A stretch of DNA of 64,000 bases, from positions 175,035-239,034 of the forward strand of contig MKVB01000003.1 of assembly GCA_001899085.1 (NCBI GenBank). Direction: 5' to 3'. The notes beneath the pieces are model-generated. The model worked only from the letters and a program-made list of their open reading frames with translations, did not search any database and was not told where the DNA came from. This DNA is from Devosia sp. 66-14. GTDB taxonomy: Bacteria; Pseudomonadota; Alphaproteobacteria; Rhizobiales; Devosiaceae. Shown one piece after another: positions 36,934 through 44,767 of this stretch. The position numbers and the translations under genes are program-made. Positions within the stretch are counted from its first letter, which is position 1, and the number at the start of each line of letters is the position of its first letter.

Positions 36934-38168
36934 CCTCGCAGGCCAGCATCGAAGCGGTCTGGCGCACCGAATCGCGGCGGGTGCTGGCGACGCTGATCCG
37001 GCTGCTGAGGGATTTTGACCGCGCCGAAGAGGCGCTCAACGATGCCTTCCTCGCCGCCGCCGAGCAATGGCCGCGCCAGGGGATACCAGCCAACCCGCGG
37101 GCCTGGCTGGTTTCGGCCGGGCGCTTCAAGGCCATCGACCGGATACGCCGCAAGGCCCGCTTCGACGTGGTGGCCGCCGAGCTGGCGCTCGAAGAGGAGG
37201 CGCAGATGCCGCCCGAAGCCGAAACCATCGCCGACGACCAGCTCAGGCTGATCTTCGTGTGCTGCCATCCGGAGGTGCCGGCCGACGCGCGCATCGCCAT
37301 GACCCTGCGCGAGACCTGCGGGCTCACGACCGAGGAGATCGCCGCGGCCTTTCTTGCGAGGCCCACCACCATCGCGCAGCGCATCGTCAGGGCCAAGAAC
37401 CGCATCCGCGACCTCGAACTGCCCTACGAGGTGCCCGAACCACAGGACCTTGCCGAACGGCTCGACGCCGTGTTGCGCACCATCTACCTGATCTTCAACG
37501 AGGGTTATGCCGCCAGCCATGGCGACAGCCTGCTGCGCGCCGACCTCTGCGCCGAGGCGATCCGCCTGGCGCGGTTGCTGATCGCGTTGCTGGCCGATCC
37601 GGACGCCGAGGTCGAGGGGCTGCTGGCGCTGATGCTGTTGCAGCATTCGCGCCGCGATGCCCGCACCGATGCGGCGGGCGACGTGGTGCTGATCGCCGAC
37701 CAGGACCGGCGGCTATGGGACCGGGCGGAGATTGCCGAGGGCGTTGCGCTGGTCGGCCGGCTGATGGCGGGCCGCGAGCTCACCGCCTACGGCATCGAGG
37801 CGGCGATTGCCGCCCAGCATGCCGTTGCCGCCGCGCCTCAAGCCACCAACTGGGGCGAAATCGTCAGGCTCTACGACCTGCTACTGCGCGCCGATGCCTC
37901 GCCGATCGTCAGCCTCAACCGCGCCGTCGCCATCGCCATGCGGGACGGACCGGAGATCGGGCTCGCCGAGATCGACGCCATCCGTCAGGGCGGCGTGCTC
38001 GGCGAGTTCCGCTACCTCCACGCCGCGCGCGCCGACCTGCTGCGGCGGCTGGGCCGGAACGAGGAAGCGCGCGCCGCCTATGTGGCGGCGCTGGAACTCA
38101 CCCACCAGGCGGCGGAACAGCGGTTCCTGGAGGGGAGATTGAGGGAGCTTTCGCTCCCCTCCCCCTGA
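36930..38168 (+). CDS. ECF42-type RNA polymerase sigma factor
   Basis: A 412-residue sigma factor, twice the usual ECF length. Region 2 spans about 10-75 (LRDFDRAEEALNDAFLAAAEQWP, RAWLVSAGRFKAIDRIRR), region 4 about 115-165 (TLRETCGLTTEEIAAAFLARPTTIAQRIVRAKNRIRD), and about 240 residues of helical, TPR-like C-terminal extension follow (DUF6596 region, e.g. YLIFNEGY). There is no anti-sigma factor gene nearby; in this group the C-terminal extension itself controls activity. The GTG start overlaps the DGPF gene. Confidence 0.94.
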   Translation: MTSQASIEAVWRTESRRVLATLIRLLRDFDRAEEALNDAFLAAAEQWPRQGIPANPRAWLVSAGRFKAIDRIRRKARFDVVAAELALEEEAQMPPEAETIADDQLRLIFVCCHPEVPADARIAMTLRETCGLTTEEIAAAFLARPTTIAQRIVRAKNRIRDLELPYEVPEPQDLAERLDAVLRTIYLIFNEGYAASHGDSLLRADLCAEAIRLARLLIALLADPDAEVEGLLALMLLQHSRRDARTDAAGDVVLIADQDRRLWDRAEIAEGVALVGRLMAGRELTAYGIEAAIAAQHAVAAAPQATNWGEIVRLYDLLLRADASPIVSLNRAVAIAMRDGPEIGLAEIDAIRQGGVLGEFRYLHAARADLLRRLGRNEEARAAYVAALELTHQAAEQRFLEGRLRELSLPSP

Positions 38169-38209
38169 GGGGCAGGGCGATCGCTTATGTCGGCGACGGG
38201 CGCCTCTTG

Positions 38210-38366
38210 CCTTCTCCCCTTGTGGGAGAAGGTGGCGCGTAGCGCCGGATGAGGGGTCCGCGCAACGAAGTGTAGCGCGACCGGAGCGTAGCGACGGGCG
38301 ACTGAGTACGCGGAGAGATACCCCCCATCCGGCCTTCGGCCACCTTCTCCCCCAAGGGGAGAAGGC
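38210..38366. repeat. Inverted-repeat element between convergent genes (copy 7)
   Basis: The arms CCTTCTCCCCTTGTGGGAG (38210) and CTTCTCCCCCAAGGGGAG (about 38344) are complementary, with internal GGTGGCGCGTAGCGCC and a central AACGAAGTGTAGCGCG block. Copy 8 at 42650 is almost the same over its whole length. It lies between the ECF42 gene and the dehydrogenase. Confidence 0.85.
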
Positions 38367-38446
38367 ATTCCGACTACTGCCGGTGCTCCCTATGTGCGAT
38401 AGCCTGCCTGAGGGGGAAGCGGTAGCAAAGAGGCCGGGGGCTGGCC

Positions 38447-39463
38447 CTAGCCCCGCGCCAGCTTGCTCCGCCCCTCCGGCAGGACCCGGTGCGGCGGTTG
38501 TGCGCCGTCGATGAAGGCGCGGATGTTGACGATCACCGTCTCGCCCATCTCGAGCCGCGCCTCGAGCGTCGCCGAGGCCATGTGGGCGGTCAGCACCACG
38601 CGATTGTCGCGCGCCAGCTGCAAAAGCCGCGGGTCGATGCCGTTTCGGCTCTCGAACACGTCGAGGGCGGCACCGGACAAGTGTCCGGTTTCGATCTCGG
38701 TGATCAGCGCCGCTTCGTCGACCAGCTCGGGCCGCGATACGTTGACCACGAAGGCATCCTGCCGCATCCGGGCCAACCGTTCGGCATTGAGGATGTGGTG
38801 GGTCGAGCGGCTCAGCGGCGTGTGCAGCGAGACGATATCGACCTCGCCGACCATGTCGTCCAGTGATTCCCAGTAGGTCGCACCCAGTGCTTCCTCGATC
38901 TGCGGCGGACGGCGGTGGCGCGAGAAATAGTGGATATTGAGCCCGAAGCTGCGCGCCCGGTTGGCGACGGCAGTGCCGATCCGGCCCATGCCGACGATGC
39001 CGAGCGCCTTGCCGCGCAGCCGCCGCCCCAGCATCCAGGTCGGCGACCAGCCCGGCCATTCGCCGGTGGTCGGCAGCACATGGGCCCCTTCCACCAGCCG
39101 ACGCGGCAGCGCCAGCATCAGCATCACCGCCATGTCGGCAGTGTCCTCGGTGAGCACCGAGGGGGTGTTGGTGACGGTGAGCCCGGCGGCATAAGCGGCT
39201 TCGATGTCGATATTGTCGAAACCGTTGCCGAACTGGGCGATCAGCTTCAGCTCCGGGGGCAGCCGGGCGATGAGTTCGGCGTCGATCCGATCGTTGATCG
39301 AGGTGACCAGTACGTCCTTGCCCTGCACGCCCTCGATGATGGCATCGGGGCTCAATGCGCCGTCGACCGGCTTCGAGGTGGTATCGAACAGCGTCGCCAT
39401 GCGCGCCTCGATCTGCTCGGGCAGGCGTCGCGTCACGAAAATCTTGGGTCGGCTGAGGGTCAA
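38447..39463 (-). CDS. D-isomer-specific 2-hydroxyacid dehydrogenase
   Basis: A 338-residue NAD(P)-dependent enzyme related to glyoxylate/hydroxypyruvate reductases. The coenzyme site is GIVGMGRIGTAVANRA, the substrate arginine is in NVSRPELVDE, and the catalytic His is in TAHMASAT. FGNGFDNIDIEAA also fits the family. The start appears to be TTG 39461-39463, because the frame is closed by TAA 24 bases further up and no ATG or GTG precedes the conserved region; the ribosome binding site is weak. The substrate is probably a small 2-keto acid; the exact one is unknown. Confidence 0.92.
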   Translation of the reverse strand: MTLSRPKIFVTRRLPEQIEARMATLFDTTSKPVDGALSPDAIIEGVQGKDVLVTSINDRIDAELIARLPPELKLIAQFGNGFDNIDIEAAYAAGLTVTNTPSVLTEDTADMAVMLMLALPRRLVEGAHVLPTTGEWPGWSPTWMLGRRLRGKALGIVGMGRIGTAVANRARSFGLNIHYFSRHRRPPQIEEALGATYWESLDDMVGEVDIVSLHTPLSRSTHHILNAERLARMRQDAFVVNVSRPELVDEAALITEIETGHLSGAALDVFESRNGIDPRLLQLARDNRVVLTAHMASATLEARLEMGETVIVNIRAFIDGAQPPHRVLPEGRSKLARG

Positions 39464-39554
39464 AGGCGGCGCTTTCAGCGACCATTAAGGTCTTTTGCAT
39501 AAGTGTAGGAAAAAAGCACACCCCTGCAAAGTCATGTTCGGAAAAGTCAGCTCC

Positions 39555-40127
39555 ATGCTCCTTCCGAGGCGCTCCATCGGGCGGCAGATTCTACCGATTC
39601 TGCGCGCCGCCAGTCTCGTCGTTCTCACCCTCGCGGGCACCGGCATGCCGGTCGCAGCGCTGGCGGCCGAAGGCCCGAGCGGCCTGCCGCTGCCGCGTTT
39701 CGTCACCACGCGCTCCAACCCGATCAACGTGCGCGTCGGCCCGGGCACCCGTTACGATGTCGCCTGGGTCTACGTGAAGGCCGGCACGCCAGTGGAAATC
39801 ATCCAGGAGTTCGACACCTGGCGGAAGATTCGCGACGTCGACGGCTCGGAAGGTTGGCTGCACCAGAACCTGCTGCAGGGCAAGCGGGCCGGCCTCGTGG
39901 CACCGGCCAGTACGGAACCGGTGGCGCTGCGCCGCGACCCCAACGACGATGCCGGCGTGCGCGCCTGGCTGACGCCGAGCTTCCGCGTCGACATCAAGGA
40001 ATGCGACGGCAAATGGTGCAAGGTGGTGGCCACCACCCATCCGGTGACCGGCGGACCGCAGAGCTTCGACGGCTTCCTGCACCAGGACGACCTGTGGGGC
40101 GTCTACAAGGACGAAACCTTCGACTGA
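39555..40127 (+). CDS. Exported bacterial SH3-domain protein
   Basis: A protein of about 190 residues with a signal peptide (PILRAASLVVLTLAGTGMPVAALA) and one or two SH3b domains: the first has NPINVRVGPGTRYDVAWVYVKAGTPVEII and EGWLHQNLL, the second is looser (VRAWLTPSFRVDIKECDGKWCKV). Such proteins bind or monitor peptidoglycan in the periplasm. The start is uncertain: ATG 39555 (GGAAAAG upstream), ATG 39534 or TTG 39495. It is divergent from the dehydrogenase gene. Confidence 0.85.
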   Translation: MLLPRRSIGRQILPILRAASLVVLTLAGTGMPVAALAAEGPSGLPLPRFVTTRSNPINVRVGPGTRYDVAWVYVKAGTPVEIIQEFDTWRKIRDVDGSEGWLHQNLLQGKRAGLVAPASTEPVALRRDPNDDAGVRAWLTPSFRVDIKECDGKWCKVVATTHPVTGGPQSFDGFLHQDDLWGVYKDETFD

Positions 40128-40185
40128 GGGCGGAGTCCGCGCAATCCGGCGCGCGGGTACCCCACCGGCCTGATTGTCGGCGAGC

Positions 40186-40632
40186 CTAGCTCCGAGCCTT
40201 CCGCACCCGCACCACCACGTCGACATGCGTGATGTCCATGCCGCGCGGCGGCTCGGGCAGGTTCTGGATGACGATGGAGGACGCCGGGATATCGATCACC
40301 CGCTGCTCGTCCTCGAGATAGAAGTGATGATGGTCGGAGGTGTCGGTGTCGAAATAGGACCGCGACGCATCCACCGCCACTTCGCGCAGCAGCCCGGCTT
40401 CGCGGAACTGGTGCAGGCTGTTGTAGATGGTGGCGAGCGAGACGTTGACGCGGGCCGAGGCGGCCTCGGCGTGCAACTGCTCGGCGCTGACATGACGATG
40501 GGCGCCCCCGAACAGCAGCTCGGCAAGGGCGACACGCTGACGCGTCGGTCGCAGGCCCGCCATACGCAACACGGCCGTCAGGCACGGTCGGCGAGACGGA
40601 ACGGTCCGGGCGGTAAGGCTGCGGTCGGTCAT
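40186..40632 (-). CDS. irr: Iron response regulator Irr (Fur family)
   Basis: Irr is the heme-responsive iron regulator of Rhizobiales, acting when iron is low. The 148-residue product has the Fur-type winged helix (RMAGLRPTRQRVALAELLFGG; VSLATIYNSLHQFREAGLL) and the histidine cluster His101-103 in SDHHHFY where Irr binds heme. The N-terminal heme regulatory motif GCPWHD of Bradyrhizobium Irr is absent, as in many other genera. Divergence from fabA-fabB is the conserved Rhizobiales context and supports Irr over Fur or Mur. AAGGA precedes ATG 40632. Confidence 0.93.
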   Translation of the reverse strand: MTDRSLTARTVPSRRPCLTAVLRMAGLRPTRQRVALAELLFGGAHRHVSAEQLHAEAASARVNVSLATIYNSLHQFREAGLLREVAVDASRSYFDTDTSDHHHFYLEDEQRVIDIPASSIVIQNLPEPPRGMDITHVDVVVRVRKARS

Positions 40633-40760
40633 CTGGTCCTTGGCAACATAGGCGTATCAGCTTGGAGCTTATAACTTTCACGCCCGCCATGCACAAGCGC
40701 CGGTCGGTCGCGGCGACAGGGACGCGACGGTGGGTCGCGACGGTCAGCCCCTGGGCCCGC

Positions 40761-40789
40761 TTGACCCTCCGCCCCCCGCTCTCTAGTAA
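40761..40789 (+). promoter_or_regulatory. Candidate promoter of fabA-fabB
   Basis: TTGACC (40761-40766), a 17-base spacer and TAGTAA (40784-40789), 33 bases before the fabA start. The -35 is good; the -10 is only a partial match. Confidence 0.4.
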
Positions 40790-40822
40790 CGGTCTCAACT
40801 GACCGACGGAGAAAGCCGGCCT

Positions 40823-41326
40823 ATGACGGATCGGAAGAACGCCTACGGCTACGACGACCTGATCCTGAGCGGGAAGGGCGAGCTCTTCGGCAAGGGCTAT
40901 GCCCAGTTGCCGGCCCCGCCGATGCTGATGTTCAACCGCATCACCGAGATCAGCCGCGAAGGCGGCGCGCATGGCAAGGGCCTGGTGCGCGCCGAACTCG
41001 ATGTGGACCCCAGCCTGTGGTTCTTCCAGTGCCACTTCATCGGCGATCCGGTAATGCCCGGGTGCCTGGGCGTCGACGCGGTGTGGCAGATGCTCGGCTT
41101 CTACCTGTGCTGGGACGGTTCGCCCGGCAAGGGACGGGCGCTCGGCTGCGGCGAGGTGAAATTTTCCGGCCAGATCACCAATGATGTCAAACTCGTCGAG
41201 TATGGCATCGACCTGAAGCGGGTGATGAAGTCCAAGCTGGTGCTCGGCATCGCCGACGGCTGGGTGAAGGCCGACGGCCAGATCATCTACGAGATGTCCG
41301 GCCTGCGCGTAGGCCTGTTCACTTAA
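40823..41326 (+). CDS. fabA: 3-hydroxydecanoyl-ACP dehydratase/isomerase
   Basis: FabA dehydrates 3-hydroxydecanoyl-ACP and isomerises the trans-2 to the cis-3 product, opening anaerobic unsaturated fatty acid synthesis. The 167-residue hot-dog-fold protein carries the active-site His71 ([15 protein letters not shown]) and Asp85 (LGVDAVWQ). It starts at ATG 40823 after GGAGAAAG and is followed after 46 bases by fabB, its pathway partner. Confidence 0.97.
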   Translation: MTDRKNAYGYDDLILSGKGELFGKGYAQLPAPPMLMFNRITEISREGGAHGKGLVRAELDVDPSLWFFQCHFIGDPVMPGCLGVDAVWQMLGFYLCWDGSPGKGRALGCGEVKFSGQITNDVKLVEYGIDLKRVMKSKLVLGIADGWVKADGQIIYEMSGLRVGLFT

Positions 41327-41372
41327 GTTATGCCCGCCGCCGGAGCTGATCCGCGGCCATAGAGGAGGCAGT

Positions 41373-42596
41373 ATGAGGCGCGTTGTCGTCACCGGCATGG
41401 GGATCGTCTCCTCTATCGGAAACAATCTCGATGAAGTGGTCGTGAGCCTCAGGGAGGCGAAGCCCGGCATCGTCTTTGCCCAGGACTATGCCGACCTCAA
41501 CTTCCGCTGCCAGGTGCATGGCGCGCCCAAGCTCGATCCGTTCGAGGTGCTCGACCGGCGCACCACCCGCTTCATGGGCAAAGGCGCCGCCTGGAACTAC
41601 ATCGCCATGCAGGAGGCGATCGCCAACGCCGGGCTCGAGGAAAAGGACATCCAGAACCCGCGCACCGGCATCATCATGGGCTCGGGCGGGCCCTCCACCC
41701 GCACCGTGGTGGAAGCGGCCGACGTCACCCGCGAGAAGGGCCCCAAGCGCATCGGGCCACTGGCTGTGCCCAAGGCGATGAGTTCGACCGCTTCGGCGAC
41801 GCTCGCCACGCCCTTCGGCATCAAGGGCGTCAACTACACCATCAGCTCGGCCTGCGCGACGTCGAAGCACTGCATCGGCGCCGGCTACGAGCAGATCCAG
41901 TGGGGCAAGCAGGACATCGTGTTCGCCGGCGGCCACGAGGATCTCGACTGGTCGCTTTCGAACCTGTTCGACGCGATGGGCGCCATGTCCACCGACTTCA
42001 ACGCCACGCCGGAAAAAGCCTCGCGCGCCTATGACAGCAAACGCGACGGCTTCGTCATCGCTGGCGGCGCCGGCGTGCTGGTGCTGGAGGAATACGAGCA
42101 CGCCAAGGCGCGCGGCGCGACGATCTACGCCGAACTGGTCGGCTATGGCGCGACTTCGGACGGCTACGACATGGTCGCCCCCTCGGGCGAAGGCGCCATC
42201 CGCTGCATGCAGCAGGCGCTGTCCACGGTGAAGGGCAAGGTCGACTATATCAACCCGCACGCCACGTCGACGCCGGTCGGCGACCTGAAGGAAATGGAAG
42301 CGATCCGCACGGTGTTCGGCAATGGCGAGGGCTGCCCGCCGATCTCGGCCACCAAATCGCTCACCGGCCACTCGCTCGGCGCCACGGGCGTGCAGGAATC
42401 GATCTACTGCATCCTGATGATGCGCGAGCGGTTCCTGTGCGAAAGCGCCAATATCGAGGAACTCGACCCGGTGTTCGCGGACATGCCGATCCTCAGGCAG
42501 CGCCGCGACAACGTCGATATCGGCATCGCGCTCTCGAACAGTTTTGGCTTCGGCGGCACCAACGCCACGCTGGTGTTCCAGCATCCGGACGCCTGA
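41373..42596 (+). CDS. fabB: Beta-ketoacyl-ACP synthase I
   Basis: FabB elongates the cis-3-decenoyl-ACP made by FabA and so commits carbon to unsaturated fatty acids. The 407-residue thiolase-fold enzyme keeps the triad Cys161 ([10 protein letters not shown]), His296 ([11 protein letters not shown]) and His333 (TGHSLGATG). ATG 41373 is preceded by GAGGAGG. It is the last gene of the fabA-fabB unit and converges on the deoxyribosyltransferase gene. Confidence 0.97.
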   Translation: MRRVVVTGMGIVSSIGNNLDEVVVSLREAKPGIVFAQDYADLNFRCQVHGAPKLDPFEVLDRRTTRFMGKGAAWNYIAMQEAIANAGLEEKDIQNPRTGIIMGSGGPSTRTVVEAADVTREKGPKRIGPLAVPKAMSSTASATLATPFGIKGVNYTISSACATSKHCIGAGYEQIQWGKQDIVFAGGHEDLDWSLSNLFDAMGAMSTDFNATPEKASRAYDSKRDGFVIAGGAGVLVLEEYEHAKARGATIYAELVGYGATSDGYDMVAPSGEGAIRCMQQALSTVKGKVDYINPHATSTPVGDLKEMEAIRTVFGNGEGCPPISATKSLTGHSLGATGVQESIYCILMMRERFLCESANIEELDPVFADMPILRQRRDNVDIGIALSNSFGFGGTNATLVFQHPDA

Positions 42597-42649
42597 GGCC
42601 GCGGGCTTCGTGCCCACCCTCGCCAATCTAGTCGGCAATCACCCTCTTG

Positions 42650-42806
42650 CCTTCTCCCCTTGTGGGAGAAGGTGGCGCGAAGCGCCGGATGAGGGGTCCG
42701 CGTAACGAAGTGTAGCGCGCTCGGAGCGCAAGCGACGAGCGACTGAGCGCGTGGAGAGAACCCCTCATCCGCCCTTCGGGCACCTTCTCCCACAAGGGGA
42801 GAAGGC
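42650..42806. repeat. Inverted-repeat element between convergent genes (copy 8)
   Basis: Nearly identical in length and sequence to copy 7 at 38210: outer arms CCTTCTCCCCTTGTGGGAG and CTTCTCCCACAAGGGGAG, a GGTGGCGCGAAGCGCC inner hairpin and the AACGAAGTGTAGCGCG centre. It fills the gap between fabB and the gene at 42825. Confidence 0.85.
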
Positions 42807-42824
42807 CTGACTGCGCCCTCGCCC

Positions 42825-43394
42825 CTACCCCAGCATCTCCACCGCCAGCGCCAGCACGCGCCCGAACGCCGTCATGTCGGTCAGTTCCTGCCCGATCGGT
42901 GCGTCGCCGACCACGACGGCGCCGCCGCGGTTGACCACGCCGCCATGCAGCATCAGGTTGTCGATGAAGCCCAGATCCTCGATCAGGATGTGATCGGGGC
43001 CGCGCGGCTTGCCCTCGGCGTCGGCGTACCACTCGCCGTTGAAATGAGCGCGGGTGCGGACGCCGTGATCGGCCTTGACGTTGGTGTAAGCGAAGGCCGG
43101 CTTGCCCTGGGCGCACATGAAGCCGAGCTCGAAGCAGGTGCCGGTATCGGCCGCGATGCCGCGAAACGGCGTCAGGTTGGCGATGATCGCGTCGGCCGAG
43201 TGCATCAGCTTCTCGTCGATGGCGCTGATCGCCAGGCCCAGCTCCCACTTGCTGTTGGTGGGTGGGAACTCGAGGTCGCCGGGCGACACCGGCACCAGCC
43301 CCGCCTCACGGGTCAGTGCAATCTTCTTGTCGAGGATTTCGCGGGCATTGGGCAGAAAGACTTCCGGGCCGGCGAGGTAGACGGATTTGGGCAT
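42825..43394 (-). CDS. Nucleoside 2-deoxyribosyltransferase family protein
   Basis: A 189-residue protein of the Rossmann-like NDT family, which moves deoxyribose between nucleobases or hydrolyses deoxynucleotides. Visible features are VYLAGPEVFLPNA at the N-terminus, DAIIANLTPFRGIAADTGTCFELGF with the catalytic glutamate region, and a longer C-terminus than the simplest members. It stands 20 bases after guanine deaminase in the same direction, in a nucleobase salvage operon. Confidence 0.9.
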   Translation of the reverse strand: MPKSVYLAGPEVFLPNAREILDKKIALTREAGLVPVSPGDLEFPPTNSKWELGLAISAIDEKLMHSADAIIANLTPFRGIAADTGTCFELGFMCAQGKPAFAYTNVKADHGVRTRAHFNGEWYADAEGKPRGPDHILIEDLGFIDNLMLHGGVVNRGGAVVVGDAPIGQELTDMTAFGRVLALAVEMLG

Positions 43395-43414
43395 GATGGC
43401 TCGTTCAGATGACG

Positions 43415-44767
43415 TCAGTGAGGGGAATGGCCGGCTTGCGGGGCAGCCCCGCTGACCAGGTCGCCGCCGACAAAGGTGGCGGCGATGTTGGGTCGGCTGG
43501 CAGTGTAGAGGATTTGCTCGAGCCGTTCAGCCGGGTCGGCCCCGAACAGCCGGACCGTCCCTGCCTCCGCGACCGGATCGATGAGCAGCGCATCGAAATG
43601 ATAGCCCGGCCGGAACACGCCGACAGGCAGATCGAGCGCCACCCCACCGCCTGCGGTGGCGAGGTGGAAGGCGGTGAGCATGTCGATACGCGAGTTGGGG
43701 ACGCCCCGCGTTTCACGTGAATCCGTCGCATCGACGCCGTCCTCGAGCATCCGGGACGCTTGGGCGGTGGCGCGGCAGGCCTCCAGCATCGAGCCGGACG
43801 GTCCGCCGGAAATGTCGGTACCGAGCCCGACATGGAGGCCCTTCTCGAGGGCGCGGCGCAGCGGGAACACCGCGTTGCCAAAGTACATGTTGGAGAGCGC
43901 GCAATGCGCTACCCCTGCCCCGGCGCTCCGGATGGTCGCCATGTCGTCATCGGTGAGGAACACCGAATGGGCCAGCACGGTCTTGCGTCCGACGAGGCCG
44001 AAGCCGGCGAGCGCTGCGGTGTCGGTTTTGCCGTAACGCTCCAGCGCATAGCCATGGGCCCAGTCGCTTTCCGAACAATGGGTCTGGACGTGGCAATCGC
44101 ACTCCGCCGCCAGGGCGCCGAGGCCGGCGAGCGCCGCATCGGTGCAGGACGGCACAAAGCGCGGCGTGATCACCGGCAGCACCCGATCATTGTTCGGCAA
44201 CGCCCGGATATGGTCGATGACCGCGCGGGTATCGGCGACTGCCACCTCCGCCGAGGCATCGCGATAGTCATCCGGGCAACTTGCCGGATCATCCATCACC
44301 ACTTTGCCGACCAGGGCCCGCTGACCCGCAGTGAGGCAGATTTCTGCCAGCAGTTCGGTGGCCTGCCGGTGCACGGTGGCGAAGTAGAGCGCCGTGGTGG
44401 TGCCCGAAGCGAGGAGATCGGCGACCAGCGTCTCGTAGTGCACGCGGGCGAACTCGAGGTCGGCGTACCGTGCCTCGAGCGGGAAGGTGTATTTGCCCAG
44501 CCAGACCTCCAGCGGCACATCGAGCGCCATGCCGAGCTGGGGGTATTGCGGCGCGTGGATGTGGAGATCGACGAAGCCCGGCAACACCAATTGTCCGGCC
44601 GGCAGCTCGAGCGTTCCCGCCGGCACGCCATCGGCCGCAGACGCAACGCTGGCGATGGTACCGTCAGCGCCGACGGTGATCACTGCATCGCGCAACACTT
44701 CGAACGCGCCGCGGACCGGCGCGTGAATGAAGGTGCCGCGGATGCTGCGCCCGCGCAGCCCGCTCAC
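43415..44767 (-). CDS. guaD: Guanine deaminase
   Basis: GuaD turns guanine into xanthine and ammonia. The 450-residue amidohydrolase has the metal motif GFVDLHIHAPQYPQLG, the later HCSESDWAHGYALERYG segment, a metal His in LAHSVFL and Asp in GLGTDISGGPSGSM. The start is GTG 44765-44767, overlapping the ade stop by four bases. A near-parS sequence lies within the gene at 43709-43724. Confidence 0.95.
   Translation of the reverse strand: MSGLRGRSIRGTFIHAPVRGAFEVLRDAVITVGADGTIASVASAADGVPAGTLELPAGQLVLPGFVDLHIHAPQYPQLGMALDVPLEVWLGKYTFPLEARYADLEFARVHYETLVADLLASGTTTALYFATVHRQATELLAEICLTAGQRALVGKVVMDDPASCPDDYRDASAEVAVADTRAVIDHIRALPNNDRVLPVITPRFVPSCTDAALAGLGALAAECDCHVQTHCSESDWAHGYALERYGKTDTAALAGFGLVGRKTVLAHSVFLTDDDMATIRSAGAGVAHCALSNMYFGNAVFPLRRALEKGLHVGLGTDISGGPSGSMLEACRATAQASRMLEDGVDATDSRETRGVPNSRIDMLTAFHLATAGGGVALDLPVGVFRPGYHFDALLIDPVAEAGTVRLFGADPAERLEQILYTASRPNIAATFVGGDLVSGAAPQAGHSPH
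43709..43724. other. parS-like 16-mer (13 of 16 matches)
   Basis: CGTTTCACGTGAATCC compared with the widespread ParB site TGTTTCACGTGAAACA matches at 13 positions, including the central TTTCACGTGAA. It lies inside guaD. A second, better match is at 59896, and the two share CGTTTCACGTGAATC. Confidence 0.4.
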
